DNA of 64,000 nucleotides. It comes from UBA11606 sp049437325 (GTDB taxonomy: Bacteria; Actinomycetota; Acidimicrobiia; Acidimicrobiales; Aldehydirespiratoraceae). Both the position numbers and the translations under genes were made by a program. The stretch covers positions 1 to 64,000 of the forward strand of contig JBMTIM010000007.1 in the NCBI GenBank assembly GCA_049437325.1, given 5' to 3'. The notes beneath the pieces are model-generated. The model made no database searches. It was not told where the DNA came from and saw nothing but the letters and a program-made list of their open reading frames with translations. Of the stretch, positions 17,861 to 26,308 are shown one piece after another; the first letter of the stretch is position 1; the number at the start of each line of letters is the position of its first letter.

Positions 17861-18249
17861 ACCATCGGCGGCTCGGCCTCGTCACGATCATCGTGCCGTC
17901 CTACGACGACGGCATCGAGCACTTCGTGGACGACCTCGGGTTCGAACTCGTCGACGACACCCCGCAGGACGGCAAGCGCTGGGTCATCGTTCGGCCCTCA
18001 CCGGCATCGGAGACCGGCATTGTGCTGGCTGAGCCGACCACACCCGCACAGCACGCCGCACTCGGCAATCAACTCGGTGGTCGTGTCGGGTTCGTTCTCC
18101 ACACCGACGACTTTGCGCGCGATCACGCCCGAATGCGAGCAGCCGGCGTGCACTTTCACGAAGAGCCACGTCACGAGCCGTACGGCATCGTCGCCGTGTT
18201 CGAGGACCGGTATGGCAACGCCTGGGATCTGCTGCAGCCTGGCGACTAG
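17857..18249 (+). CDS. VOC-superfamily (glyoxalase-like) protein
   Basis: A 130-residue single vicinal-oxygen-chelate unit of two beta-alpha-beta-beta-beta modules, ending in the typical FEDRYGNAWDLLQP. Related proteins are lyases, epimerases or dioxygenase halves. It starts within the stop of the CoA-transferase (ATGA overlap at 17857), so it is likely translated together and may isomerise or bind the acyl compound. Metal ligands are partly conserved (His in FVLHTDDFARDHARM, Glu in the C-terminal module). It ends in a four-base convergent overlap with the lipoprotein gene. Confidence 0.8.
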   Translation: MNHRRLGLVTIIVPSYDDGIEHFVDDLGFELVDDTPQDGKRWVIVRPSPASETGIVLAEPTTPAQHAALGNQLGGRVGFVLHTDDFARDHARMRAAGVHFHEEPRHEPYGIVAVFEDRYGNAWDLLQPGD

Positions 18250-19244
18250 CGCTGCTCGATCGCCACGATGGTGCCGGCTCCATGGTCGGTCGCCAACAGT
18301 CGCACACCGTCGACCACAAGATGCTGAGGCCGATCGAGCTCGGCGGTGACCACGACCGGCGTGACCGGCGCGACCGCATCGATGTCGACCTCGACGATCG
18401 TTGCGTCGACCCAGAGCGCGACGAACAATCGAGATGGGTCCCACGGCGAGACCGCTAGGCCCGTCGGTGTGGCACCCGGCCCGAACAGTGCTTGCGACCG
18501 GGGCACACCGGCACACGGATCGGTGACACCCGCGGCCTCGACCGCTCGATTGTCACCCACACAGACGGGCCACCCATGATCGGTACCCTCCCGCACCGCG
18601 ACCAACTCGTCGCTCGCCGGCGCACCGTCGAAGGTGCCATCGGAGATCTCGGTCGTCCACAGCCTGCCGTCGGCCCCGATCACATGGGCGTATGCATGCT
18701 TGAAACCCCACGCCACGTTGGTGACGACACCCTCGGCGTCGACAGCCCACAGGGCACCCGAGATCTCGTCGGGTGAACCACCGGGACCAGGGGGCAGCCG
18801 CTTCGTACCCGACGTGTCGAACAGGAGCCGATCGCCGTCCACCGTGAGGGTTCCCTGGGAACGCCCGTTGGATGCCATGTCGGCAACGACCACCGTGCGA
18901 TTGGAGCCGTCGAGAGAACTTCGGGTGAGGCGTCGTTCCTCCATCACCCAGAGCGCACCGGCGAACACCGCCACGCCGGTGGGCTTCTCGAGCCCGTCGA
19001 GAACCACCACGGGGACAGCATCGAGATCGTCGGGGTCGAAGCGGAGGACCTGGCCGGAGTCGTCGTTCTCAGCACCGTTCAGTTGGGCGACGTACCACGC
19101 ATCGTCGGTGACCGCGAGTTGTGTCGGACCGTCGAGTCCACCGACCACCACGGTGATCGCATAGGCACCGGCTGAATCGTCAGGTCCGCAGCCCACAGCG
19201 AGCAGCATCAGCGCTGCGATCACGCCGGTGAGGCGCTGCTTCAT
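18246..19244 (-). CDS. Lipoprotein with a PQQ-sugar-dehydrogenase-like propeller
   Basis: A 332-residue exported protein. The signal MKQRLTGVIAALMLLAVGC ends in a lipobox Cys. The body is a beta-propeller of the soluble glucose/sorbosone dehydrogenase type: LDGPTQLAVTDDAWYVAQLNG, LEKPTGVAVFAGALWVMEE, AWGFKHAYAHVIGADGRLW and GTDHGWPVC. I start at ATG 19244 because it gives the signal peptide; the frame upstream belongs to the overlapping region of the next gene. It may oxidise sugars or alcohols with a quinone, or be a non-catalytic propeller. The upstream FAD protein gene ends 13 bases away. Confidence 0.75.
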   Translation of the reverse strand: MKQRLTGVIAALMLLAVGCGPDDSAGAYAITVVVGGLDGPTQLAVTDDAWYVAQLNGAENDDSGQVLRFDPDDLDAVPVVVLDGLEKPTGVAVFAGALWVMEERRLTRSSLDGSNRTVVVADMASNGRSQGTLTVDGDRLLFDTSGTKRLPPGPGGSPDEISGALWAVDAEGVVTNVAWGFKHAYAHVIGADGRLWTTEISDGTFDGAPASDELVAVREGTDHGWPVCVGDNRAVEAAGVTDPCAGVPRSQALFGPGATPTGLAVSPWDPSRLFVALWVDATIVEVDIDAVAPVTPVVVTAELDRPQHLVVDGVRLLATDHGAGTIVAIEQR

Positions 19245-19257
19245 CGAACGAACATCT

Positions 19258-20229
19258 TCATCGAACGAACACTGCGTCGGCAGCGGCTCGCCCCGACAGG
19301 AACGCGCCTTCCACCTTCGGACCGGCGAACGCTTCACCGGCCAGCGCGACCACCGGATGGTTCCCCCACACGACCGTCGCATCGGGATGAACGTCGACGG
19401 GGCCGGCGTAGCGCCAACGCTGAATCTGGTGACCGACCAGCGCGTCGCGGTCACCAGCTTCACCGAGCGCATCGGCCGCCCACGCAAGGGCGCCGGTCAA
19501 GACGTCGTCGTCGGTGGTATTCCACAGCTCGCTGCTGCGTTCGTTCGAGAGATGGATCGTGACCGCAGGAACCGGCGAGATTCCCTTCGCTCGGTTGTCG
19601 GCAACGAAGGCGAGATCCGGGTGGTCGACGTACTGCGCCCCTCCGTGCGCAGCCAGTCCGGTCGGGTCGATCTGCGGAGCGAGCAGGACGGCGATCGTCG
19701 GTTTGTAGTGGATCTCTGCCAGCTGTTGCGCGACCGTCGGCTCGGGGAGCATCGCACCCAGGGCCAGCGTGGCGAGAGCCTGCGGCACAGGTGCGGTGTG
19801 AATGACTGCGTCGGCGGGATGATCGGCCAACTCGGCACGCAGGTCCATGATTCGGTGACCGAGCAGCGGTTCGAGTCCCGCATCGGCCGCAAGCCACTTG
19901 CACAGCGAGGTCATGCCGGCGCTGCCACGCCACCGGGGGTGTCCATCAGGATCGGGGCCGAAGCCGCGGGTCCATTCCACGACGGCTCCGGCATCGACAG
20001 CTGCGGCGACGACGCTGCTGAACGTCTCACTCCGGCTTGTGAAGAACTGCGCCCCGTGATCGAATCGCGCCACCCCGGCCGGGGTCTCGATTCGACGAGA
20101 CGCCATCCGTCCACCGACTCCACGAGCCTTGTCGACGATTCGCAGATCGTCCGGCTCGAGGCCGAGCTCGAGGAGACGACGAGCTGCGGCCAAGCCTGCG
20201 ATCCCAGCACCGACAATCAGTGTCCGCAT
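19258..20229 (-). CDS. FAD-dependent NAD(P)-binding protein, renalase/amine-oxidase-like
   Basis: A 323-residue flavoprotein. The N-terminal Rossmann motif LIVGAGIAGLAAARRL and the second FAD contact KARGVGGRMASRR, followed by FDHGAQFFT, are typical of the renalase-like branch of the amine-oxidase superfamily. The C-terminal FAD segment is VALAGEAFAGPKVEGAFLSGRAAADAV. Renalase-type enzymes oxidise isomeric dihydropyridine nucleotides; whether this one does is unknown. It lies four bases downstream of the 2OG oxygenase gene, in an apparent three-gene leftward operon that ends with the propeller lipoprotein. Confidence 0.85.
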   Translation of the reverse strand: MRTLIVGAGIAGLAAARRLLELGLEPDDLRIVDKARGVGGRMASRRIETPAGVARFDHGAQFFTSRSETFSSVVAAAVDAGAVVEWTRGFGPDPDGHPRWRGSAGMTSLCKWLAADAGLEPLLGHRIMDLRAELADHPADAVIHTAPVPQALATLALGAMLPEPTVAQQLAEIHYKPTIAVLLAPQIDPTGLAAHGGAQYVDHPDLAFVADNRAKGISPVPAVTIHLSNERSSELWNTTDDDVLTGALAWAADALGEAGDRDALVGHQIQRWRYAGPVDVHPDATVVWGNHPVVALAGEAFAGPKVEGAFLSGRAAADAVFVR

Positions 20230-20233
20230 CGGA

Positions 20234-21094
20234 TCAGTCCACCAGCGCGTCGGCGCGAACCGGGGCCGAGGCTGCCGCCAAATGCGTATCGGTGACCTTG
20301 CCGTACAGACTCCGGGTCCGCTGCACCGATCCGACCGACCCGGGCGACTCGCTGAACGACATGATCAACAGCAGGCGCGTACTGGCCCCCTCGTTGGGGG
20401 TGACCCGATGTAACGAAAACCGGCCGAGGAAGAACTGCAGATCGCCGGGGCGAAGGTCGAGGGTGCGCACGTCGCGTCGATCGCCATCGAGAACCGCACC
20501 CACGCCGGCTTCGTTCTCATCCGTGGGATGACGGAGATCCGGCACGTATTCGAACAGCCCGCCCTGGTCGGCCGACTGCAAGAGCATCGTGATCGTGAAC
20601 TCGTTGGTGTCGAAGTGCCAGTTGAATTCTTGGCCCGTCCGCTGGACGTTGACGATCATGTTCGAGACCGGATCGTCGTACACGTACAGGTCGTCCTTGC
20701 CGAGACAATCCCGCAGAAAGTCCTTGAGAGGAGACCAGTCGTACAGGCGCTTGGCGTGGGTCGAGTCGTCCCACTCGTCGGCTCGGACGAACCCGTTGGT
20801 TCGGGCAAAGAACCGATTGCGGGGGTGATCGTCCGGAAGCGACGGGTCGGCGTCGCCCAGGTGGACGTTGGCTTTGTTGGCCGGGTTGTAGAACGCTCGC
20901 GGTTCACGCTCGCGCGCCTCGGCGAGCAGTTCACGACGTCCTGTGGTGCTGAGAAAGCCCGGGAGTACGGCACACCCATCGTCGGCCAAGCCAGCCCGAA
21001 CCGATGCCACAAGATCATCGCGGCGCTGGCCCATCGTCGCGATGGGATACCGACCCGTGTCGATCAGAGCCGATGGTCGACGCATCGTTCCCAT
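20234..21094 (-). CDS. 2OG/Fe(II) dioxygenase-like hydroxylase
   Basis: A 286-residue double-stranded beta-helix oxygenase. The iron site is HxD in FNWHFDTNEFT with the distal His in GRFSLHRVTPNEGASTRLL, where the Arg would bind 2-oxoglutarate. Because Asp is present (HxD), it should hydroxylate rather than halogenate. I start at ATG 21094, nine bases after TACGCT; ATG 21085 is a close alternative. The frame stays open to 21181, but that part runs through the katG operator palindrome. The substrate is unknown; it begins the leftward operon with the FAD protein and the lipoprotein. Confidence 0.75.
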   Translation of the reverse strand: MGTMRRPSALIDTGRYPIATMGQRRDDLVASVRAGLADDGCAVLPGFLSTTGRRELLAEAREREPRAFYNPANKANVHLGDADPSLPDDHPRNRFFARTNGFVRADEWDDSTHAKRLYDWSPLKDFLRDCLGKDDLYVYDDPVSNMIVNVQRTGQEFNWHFDTNEFTITMLLQSADQGGLFEYVPDLRHPTDENEAGVGAVLDGDRRDVRTLDLRPGDLQFFLGRFSLHRVTPNEGASTRLLLIMSFSESPGSVGSVQRTRSLYGKVTDTHLAAASAPVRADALVD

Positions 21095-21103
21095 ACGCGC
21101 CGA

Positions 21104-21109
21104 AGCGTA
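21104..21109 (-). promoter_or_regulatory. -10 box TACGCT for the dioxygenase operon
   Basis: TACGCT on the minus strand, nine bases before ATG 21094. It supports that start over the longer frame. Confidence 0.45.
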
Positions 21110-21158
21110 GGCGACGGTCGGAGCGCTTCGAAAAAACCAGCCAATTGGATGGGTTCCC

Positions 21159-21185
21159 GATCTGGACCATGTCCAGATCATCTGG
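21159..21185. promoter_or_regulatory. Operator-like double palindrome upstream of katG
   Basis: GATCTGGAC, three bases, GTCCAGATC: a perfect 9-bp inverted repeat (21159-21179). The right arm is reused in a second dyad, CCAGAT-C-ATCTGG (21173-21185). A -10-like TAGGCT follows at 21187, so a bound dimer or tetramer would cover the katG promoter. No fur-like gene adjoins katG here. The regulator is unknown. Confidence 0.65.
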
Positions 21186-21225
21186 ATAGGCTGACGGTCT
21201 CCCCTGGATCAAGAAAGAGCACCAC

Positions 21226-23379
21226 ATGTCAGAAGAGAAGTGTCCAGTTCTTCACAACGACCACTCCGCTCGCGGTAGTCAGGCCAACCAACACTGGTGG
21301 CCCAACCAGCTGAACCTCAACATCCTTCACCAAGGAAATCCATCGGCTGATCCGATGGACGAGGACTTCGACTACGCCGCCGAGTTCGCCACCCTCGACT
21401 ACGAGGGCCTGAAGGCCGACCTCCACGCCCTGATGACCGACAGCCAGGACTGGTGGCCCGCCGACTACGGCCACTACGGCCCCTTCTTCATCCGCATGAC
21501 CTGGCACGCAGCCGGCACCTACCGCACCCACGACGGTCGCGGTGGTGGTGGCACCGGTCAGCAGCGCTTCGCCCCTCTCAACAGCTGGCCCGACAACGGC
21601 AACCTGGACAAGGCCCGCCAGCTCCTCGAGCCGATCAAGAAGAAGTACGGGCGCAAGATCAGCTGGGCCGACCTGTTGATTCTCGCCGGCAACGTGGCAC
21701 TCGAGTCGATGGGATTCAAGACGTTCGGCTTCGCCGGAGGTCGACCCGACACCTGGGCCCCCGAAGAAGACGTCTACTGGGGCCCGGAGACCACCTGGCT
21801 CGACGACGAGCGCTACAGCGGTGACCGCGAGCTCATGGAACCGCTCGGGGCCGTCCAGATGGGTCTCATCTACGTCAATCCCGAAGGTCCCAACGCCAAT
21901 CCCGATCCGGTTGCATCGGGTCGTGATGTCCGCGAAACCTTCCGCCGTATGGCGATGAACGACGAAGAGACCGTCGCGCTCGTCGCCGGCGGTCACGCCT
22001 TCGGCAAGATGCACGGTGCGGGTCCCGAAGACGACGTCGCCGCCGAGCCCGAGGGCGCCCCGATGGAGCAGCAGTTGCTCGGGTGGAAGAACGGCTTCGA
22101 ATCCGGTGTCGGCGTTCACGCCACCACCTCCGGCTTCGAGGGGGCGTGGAACTCGACGCCCACGACGTGGGACAACAACTATCTCGAGACGCTCATGGAC
22201 AACGAGTGGGAGCTCACCGAGAGCCCTGCCGGCCACAAGCAGTGGCACGCACCGGCCTTGGCCGGCACCGTCCCGGACGCCGGTGGTCGCGAGGGTGTGA
22301 CCCACACGCCCGTGATGACCACCGCCGACATGTCGATGAAGATGGATCCGATCTACAACGGCATCAGCCAGCGCTTCCGCGACGATCAGTCCCTGCTCGA
22401 CGACGCCTTCGCCCGGGCATGGTTCAAGCTGACCCACCGCGACATGGGCCCGAAGGTGCGCTACCTCGGCCCGGAGGTGCCGGCCGAGGAACTCCTCTGG
22501 CAGGACCCGATCCCGGCAGGGTCCGAGCTCACCGGCGACCAGATCTCCGCCGCCAAGGCAGCGATCATGGACGCAGGTCTGAGCATCACCGACCTTGTGA
22601 GCACCGCCTGGGCCTCCGCCTCGACCTACCGCGGCTCCGACATGCGCGGCGGGGCCAACGGCGGCCGTATCCGTCTGTCCCCCCAGCGTGACTGGGAAGC
22701 GAACAACCCGGCCGACCTCGGTCGAGTGCTGACCGCCCTCGAGGGTGTGCAGTCGAGCCTCGGCTTCGACGTCTCGATGGCCGACCTGATCGTCCTCGGC
22801 GGCACCGCCGCAGTGGAGGCTGCCGCCACCGCCGGTGGGGTCTCGGTCAGCGTCGACGTCTCGACCGGCCGCGGCGATGCAAGCCAGGAGCAGACCGACG
22901 AGGAGAGCTTCGCCTGGCTCGAGCCTCGCTGGGACGGGTTCCGCAACTACCTCGGGAAGGGCAATGCCCACGTCGCCGAGCACCTGCTGGTCGACAAGGC
23001 ACAACTGCTCGGTCTCTCGGCTCCGGAGATGGCGGTCCTCGTGGCCGGCCTGCGAGTCCTCGGTGTCAGCACCGACGGTCACGGCGTGCTCACCGACCGA
23101 GTCGGGGTCCTCAGCAACGACTTCTTCGTCAACCTGATGGACATCGGCACCGAGTGGAACGCTTCCGAGACCGCCGAAGGCGTCTTCGAGGGCACCGACC
23201 GGGCCACCGGTGCAGCCCGCTGGACCGGCACCCGTAACGATCTCGTCTTCGGGTCGAACTCGATCCTGCGTGCGATCGCCGACGTCTACGCGGCCGACGA
23301 TGCCGGTGACAAGTTCGTCGCCGACTTCGCCAAGGCGTGGGCCAAGGTCATGGACGCAGACCGCTTCGATCTCGACTGA
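21226..23379 (+). CDS. katG: Catalase-peroxidase KatG
   Basis: A 717-residue bifunctional heme catalase-peroxidase that removes hydrogen peroxide. The distal pocket RMTWHAAGTYR, the Tyr of GLIYVNPEG and the Met of RRMAMNDEETVALVAGGHAFGK supply the Met-Tyr-Trp adduct and the proximal-His region. The second, heme-free domain repeats the fold (WASASTYRGSDMRGGANGGR). Length is normal. GAAAGAG lies before the ATG, and a strong palindrome covers the promoter. A 12-bp hairpin follows the stop codon. Confidence 0.97.
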   Translation: MSEEKCPVLHNDHSARGSQANQHWWPNQLNLNILHQGNPSADPMDEDFDYAAEFATLDYEGLKADLHALMTDSQDWWPADYGHYGPFFIRMTWHAAGTYRTHDGRGGGGTGQQRFAPLNSWPDNGNLDKARQLLEPIKKKYGRKISWADLLILAGNVALESMGFKTFGFAGGRPDTWAPEEDVYWGPETTWLDDERYSGDRELMEPLGAVQMGLIYVNPEGPNANPDPVASGRDVRETFRRMAMNDEETVALVAGGHAFGKMHGAGPEDDVAAEPEGAPMEQQLLGWKNGFESGVGVHATTSGFEGAWNSTPTTWDNNYLETLMDNEWELTESPAGHKQWHAPALAGTVPDAGGREGVTHTPVMTTADMSMKMDPIYNGISQRFRDDQSLLDDAFARAWFKLTHRDMGPKVRYLGPEVPAEELLWQDPIPAGSELTGDQISAAKAAIMDAGLSITDLVSTAWASASTYRGSDMRGGANGGRIRLSPQRDWEANNPADLGRVLTALEGVQSSLGFDVSMADLIVLGGTAAVEAAATAGGVSVSVDVSTGRGDASQEQTDEESFAWLEPRWDGFRNYLGKGNAHVAEHLLVDKAQLLGLSAPEMAVLVAGLRVLGVSTDGHGVLTDRVGVLSNDFFVNLMDIGTEWNASETAEGVFEGTDRATGAARWTGTRNDLVFGSNSILRAIADVYAADDAGDKFVADFAKAWAKVMDADRFDLD

Positions 23380-23407
23380 GATCGAGGCTCCTGTTCGAGA
23401 CGGTGTG

Positions 23408-23444
23408 ATGCGCCGTCCCTGCCGCCATGGTGGGGACGGCGCAT
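23408..23444. terminator. Strong hairpin between convergent katG and amidohydrolase genes
   Basis: ATGCGCCGTCCC and GGGACGGCGCAT form perfect 12-bp arms around a 13-base loop. It lies 29 bases after the katG stop and 50 bases from the oppositely oriented stop at 23494. No T-tract follows, as is common in high-GC actinobacteria. Probably bidirectional. Confidence 0.7.
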
Positions 23445-23493
23445 TGCCGTTCAGGGGCGCTGGGGCCCGAGACCGCAGCCGCTCCCGGCTTCC

Positions 23494-24783
23494 CTACGAC
23501 GGCCAGGGAACGCCGTAGTCCTCGAACCACCAGCGCGCCTCACGGATCGCGTTGGGGTCAGTGCGCAGGCCCGGGTCCTGATTGAGCTGTTCAGGGGTGG
23601 GGCCGATCTTGTCGGCGATGACCCGCAGCGCGTCGGTGTCGAGGTCGTAACACTTGACTGCGTTGAGTCCGAGCAGCAACCGGGTTTCCTCGATCGGGAT
23701 CTGCTGGAAGTCGGTCTCGAGACGAGTCCTGGTGTTCGGCCACGAGCCCTCGGGGTGCGGATAGTCGGTCCCCCACATGAGGGCATCGACACCATTGACG
23801 TAGCGCCGACGCAACTCGACCTTGCTCATCGTCGACGCCCCGATGAACACGTTCTCGCCGATGTACTCCGACGGCAAGCGCTCGATGAGGCCGTGGGTGC
23901 GGCTGCTCATCTTCTTGACCTTCCAATTGGTGCCGCCGAACATCACATCGGTCTTCCACAGCAGATCGCCGAGCCACCATGACCCACACTCGACCGGTGC
24001 GTACTTGAAGTTGGGGAATTTGTCGAACTTTCCCGAGAGCAGAAACTGCCACAGTGGGCGATGGGTCCAGAACGCGACCTCGAGCATGTACTGCGCCATG
24101 TTCTCGTTGTAGGCCACGGCGTCGGCCTCGCCCGAGTGGGTGTGCACGACCAAGCCCGTCTCGTGACAGGCCTGCCAGACAGGGTCGTACATCTCGTGAC
24201 CGTACGACGGCGCGTCGTGCCACATCGTGGGGATCATGATTCCTTTGATCCCCGGTTTGTCCGCAAGCGCGTGGATCTCCTTCACCGATTCCTCGACCCC
24301 GTGGGTGACGGGAACGAGTGCCACGCCGGCCCGGCGGGGCGGGTTCGTTGCGCAGAACTCCTCGAGCCACCGGTTGTGGGCCCGGGCACCGGCCCATGCC
24401 AGCGTCGGATCGGTGATCGCGCCGGCATGGAGCCCGGCCCCGAACGGAGGAGCCTCCATCCCGGTGACCGCGTCGCCATCGGCGAAGATCACCTCACCGG
24501 CGATGCCATCGGCATCGAGCGCTTCGTCACGAATGTCGGGGTCGTATGCGCCTTTCAGACCGTGCTCGTTGTCGCGCTCCCACTGTTCGACGTACGCCCC
24601 GTTCATCTCCTCGACCATCACTCGATGCTCGTGGCGGGTCGCGAGCCACTCGTCGAACTGCGGGTGGACGGACGACTCGAGGTACTCCCGATAGTCGTCG
24701 ACGTACAGGCCGGCATGCGTGTCGGAACTGACGATGATGTATGGCTCGTTGGACTGATCGATGCCTTCGAGCGGGTTCGACAT
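23494..24783 (-). CDS. Amidohydrolase-2-family metal-dependent hydrolase
   Basis: A 429-residue TIM-barrel hydrolase or decarboxylase of the amidohydrolase-2 (ACMSD-like) group. The N-terminal metal-site motif is the SSDTHAG block, with later conserved parts MIPTMWHDAPSYGHEMYDPVW, VVHTHSGEADAV, and MWGTDYPHPEGSWPNTR with the catalytic Asp. ATG 24783 follows a GAGAGAGAG purine run and gives the family N-terminus; the same frame happens to be open far upstream through the divergent TetR gene. It faces a TetR regulator across 58 bases, which probably controls it. Substrate unknown; relatives act on aromatic-derived acids. Confidence 0.85.
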   Translation of the reverse strand: MSNPLEGIDQSNEPYIIVSSDTHAGLYVDDYREYLESSVHPQFDEWLATRHEHRVMVEEMNGAYVEQWERDNEHGLKGAYDPDIRDEALDADGIAGEVIFADGDAVTGMEAPPFGAGLHAGAITDPTLAWAGARAHNRWLEEFCATNPPRRAGVALVPVTHGVEESVKEIHALADKPGIKGIMIPTMWHDAPSYGHEMYDPVWQACHETGLVVHTHSGEADAVAYNENMAQYMLEVAFWTHRPLWQFLLSGKFDKFPNFKYAPVECGSWWLGDLLWKTDVMFGGTNWKVKKMSSRTHGLIERLPSEYIGENVFIGASTMSKVELRRRYVNGVDALMWGTDYPHPEGSWPNTRTRLETDFQQIPIEETRLLLGLNAVKCYDLDTDALRVIADKIGPTPEQLNQDPGLRTDPNAIREARWWFEDYGVPWPS

Positions 24784-24841
24784 GACACTCTCTCTCGACT
24801 GTTGGTTGCCACTTGTACGGCGTTCTAGTAAGACTTGCACA

Positions 24842-25492
24842 GTGTCCCAGAACGTCACACACGCCGTCAACACCGGTCGGCGCACCGGCCTCGACCGCAA
24901 CGACATGGTGGCGGCTGCGCTCCATCTGGTCGAGTGCGAAGGACCTGCCGCACTCACGATGCGTCGGCTCGCGGCTGAACTCGACGTCACCACCAACACC
25001 GTGTACTGGCACGTCGGGTCTCGCGACGAACTGATCGCCGAACTCATCCGCAGCTGCTCGGCCCGGATGGCCGAGCGCGAGATCTTGGGCGAGACCCCGC
25101 AGCAACGCATCATCTCCGCAGCCCGAAACGTGTGGGACAGCGCGTTCGCGAACCGCGCCGTCACCTCCCTCGCCCACCAGACCGGCACGACGGCACTGCT
25201 GGAACATCCTCTCGAAGTTGCGCTTGCGCACGAGATCGAAGCAGCGGGCCTCACCGGCGAAGAGGCTGCGTTCGCGCTTCGCTCGATCCTGTCGACCGTC
25301 GGCGGGTTCTTGGTCGGCGCACTTCGCGACGAGTCGGCCATTCCCACCGACCTCCGGACTGCGACCCTGTGGTCGAAGACGGAGGCGGGCCTGGATCCTG
25401 CGACCGTCTCGGCACTCTCCGAACCGATCGACCACGCCCTGACCTTTGTGACGACACTCGAGGCAGTGGTTGCCGCCCACATCCCGGCGTGA
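24842..25492 (+). CDS. TetR-family transcriptional regulator
   Basis: A 216-residue one-component regulator. The N-terminal helix-turn-helix region is clear (ALTMRRLAAELDVTTNTVYWHVGSRDELI), followed by an all-helical ligand domain with a TetR_C-like end. GTG 24842 (VSQNVTHAVNTG...) gives a standard length and leaves a 58-base divergent promoter with the amidohydrolase gene, which it probably represses along with the downstream decarboxylase-like gene 15 bases away. The longer open frame upstream overlaps the divergent gene and is rejected. Confidence 0.85.
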   Translation: MSQNVTHAVNTGRRTGLDRNDMVAAALHLVECEGPAALTMRRLAAELDVTTNTVYWHVGSRDELIAELIRSCSARMAEREILGETPQQRIISAARNVWDSAFANRAVTSLAHQTGTTALLEHPLEVALAHEIEAAGLTGEEAAFALRSILSTVGGFLVGALRDESAIPTDLRTATLWSKTEAGLDPATVSALSEPIDHALTFVTTLEAVVAAHIPA

Positions 25493-25507
25493 GGTTCGCC
25501 TTCGACC

Positions 25508-26293
25508 GTGAGCACATGCAAGCCTGGGTCCATGGCTGAAGCACCACAGGCCCGCCGCGGCGAAATCGCCGGATGGCCCAAGCTCGTGATCACGTACCCG
25601 ACCGCAGCAGGCAACATCGACCCATTGCTTCCGGACGGCATCGAACCAACCGGCGACACCACCGTCCAGATCGGGATCTACTGCGTCCCGATCCAGGGCG
25701 AACCCGAGTACGGCGTGTCGATCAAGGTTCCCGCCCGCTGGCAGGGCGTCGACGGCCAGTACAACCTCGGCATGGGTATCGATCAGGAAGCAGCGGTCTT
25801 CGTCTCGGGCGAACGCAACGGCCAGCCGAAGTTCCTGTGTGAGATCGACTATTACCGCCTCGGGGACACAGTCGGCGCCCGGGCGACTCATCAGGGCTAC
25901 ACCTTCGTCGAGTACCACGGCACAGTCACCGGTGAGGGGGCGCCCGGGCCCGAGTACACCGAACACGAATGGTGGACGAAGTACAGCCGCCAGATCGGTG
26001 GCGGTGACGGCTACGACTTCGCCCCGGTGGTCGTCGACGTTGCGACCACGATGCAACCCGTTCACATCGAGCACCTCGACGGTGAACTCAGGCTGCTCGA
26101 CTCACCGTGGGACCCGGTCGCCCGGTATCTGCCCGCCGACGGAGTGGTCGTCGCATCGCTCGTCACCCATCAGATGAAGGCGCGAACCATCTCCAACGCA
26201 GGCCCACTGAACCCCGATACGTTCGCACACCATGCCGATGTCATCGGTGGCAGCCGCTGGCCCGGTACCAACGGTGGGCCCAAGCACACCTGA
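25508..26293 (+). CDS. Acetoacetate-decarboxylase-family protein
   Basis: A 261-residue protein of the acetoacetate decarboxylase fold. The opening KLVITYPT...LLPDGIEP and the block NGQPKFLCEIDYYRLGDTVGAR match, the Lys of GQPK being in the position of the Schiff-base lysine. Some family members are decarboxylases, others aldolase/dehydratases, so the reaction is uncertain. GTG 25508 and ATG 25532 are both possible starts. It sits directly behind the TetR gene and before the GH13 gene. A role with the divergent amidohydrolase in degrading a keto acid is an inference. Confidence 0.75.
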   Translation: MSTCKPGSMAEAPQARRGEIAGWPKLVITYPTAAGNIDPLLPDGIEPTGDTTVQIGIYCVPIQGEPEYGVSIKVPARWQGVDGQYNLGMGIDQEAAVFVSGERNGQPKFLCEIDYYRLGDTVGARATHQGYTFVEYHGTVTGEGAPGPEYTEHEWWTKYSRQIGGGDGYDFAPVVVDVATTMQPVHIEHLDGELRLLDSPWDPVARYLPADGVVVASLVTHQMKARTISNAGPLNPDTFAHHADVIGGSRWPGTNGGPKHT

Positions 26294-26308
26294 CCGCTGG
26301 AGTACGAC

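Noticed and set aside
21229..23082. Long open frame opposite katG (617 codons)
   Set aside because: It is antisense to a clearly identified catalase-peroxidase and has no recognisable domain.
23494..25662. Apparent 722-residue fusion of a helical region with the amidohydrolase
   Set aside because: The first 293 codons are an accidental extension antisense to the TetR and decarboxylase-like genes; the family N-terminus and a ribosome-binding site place the start at 24783.
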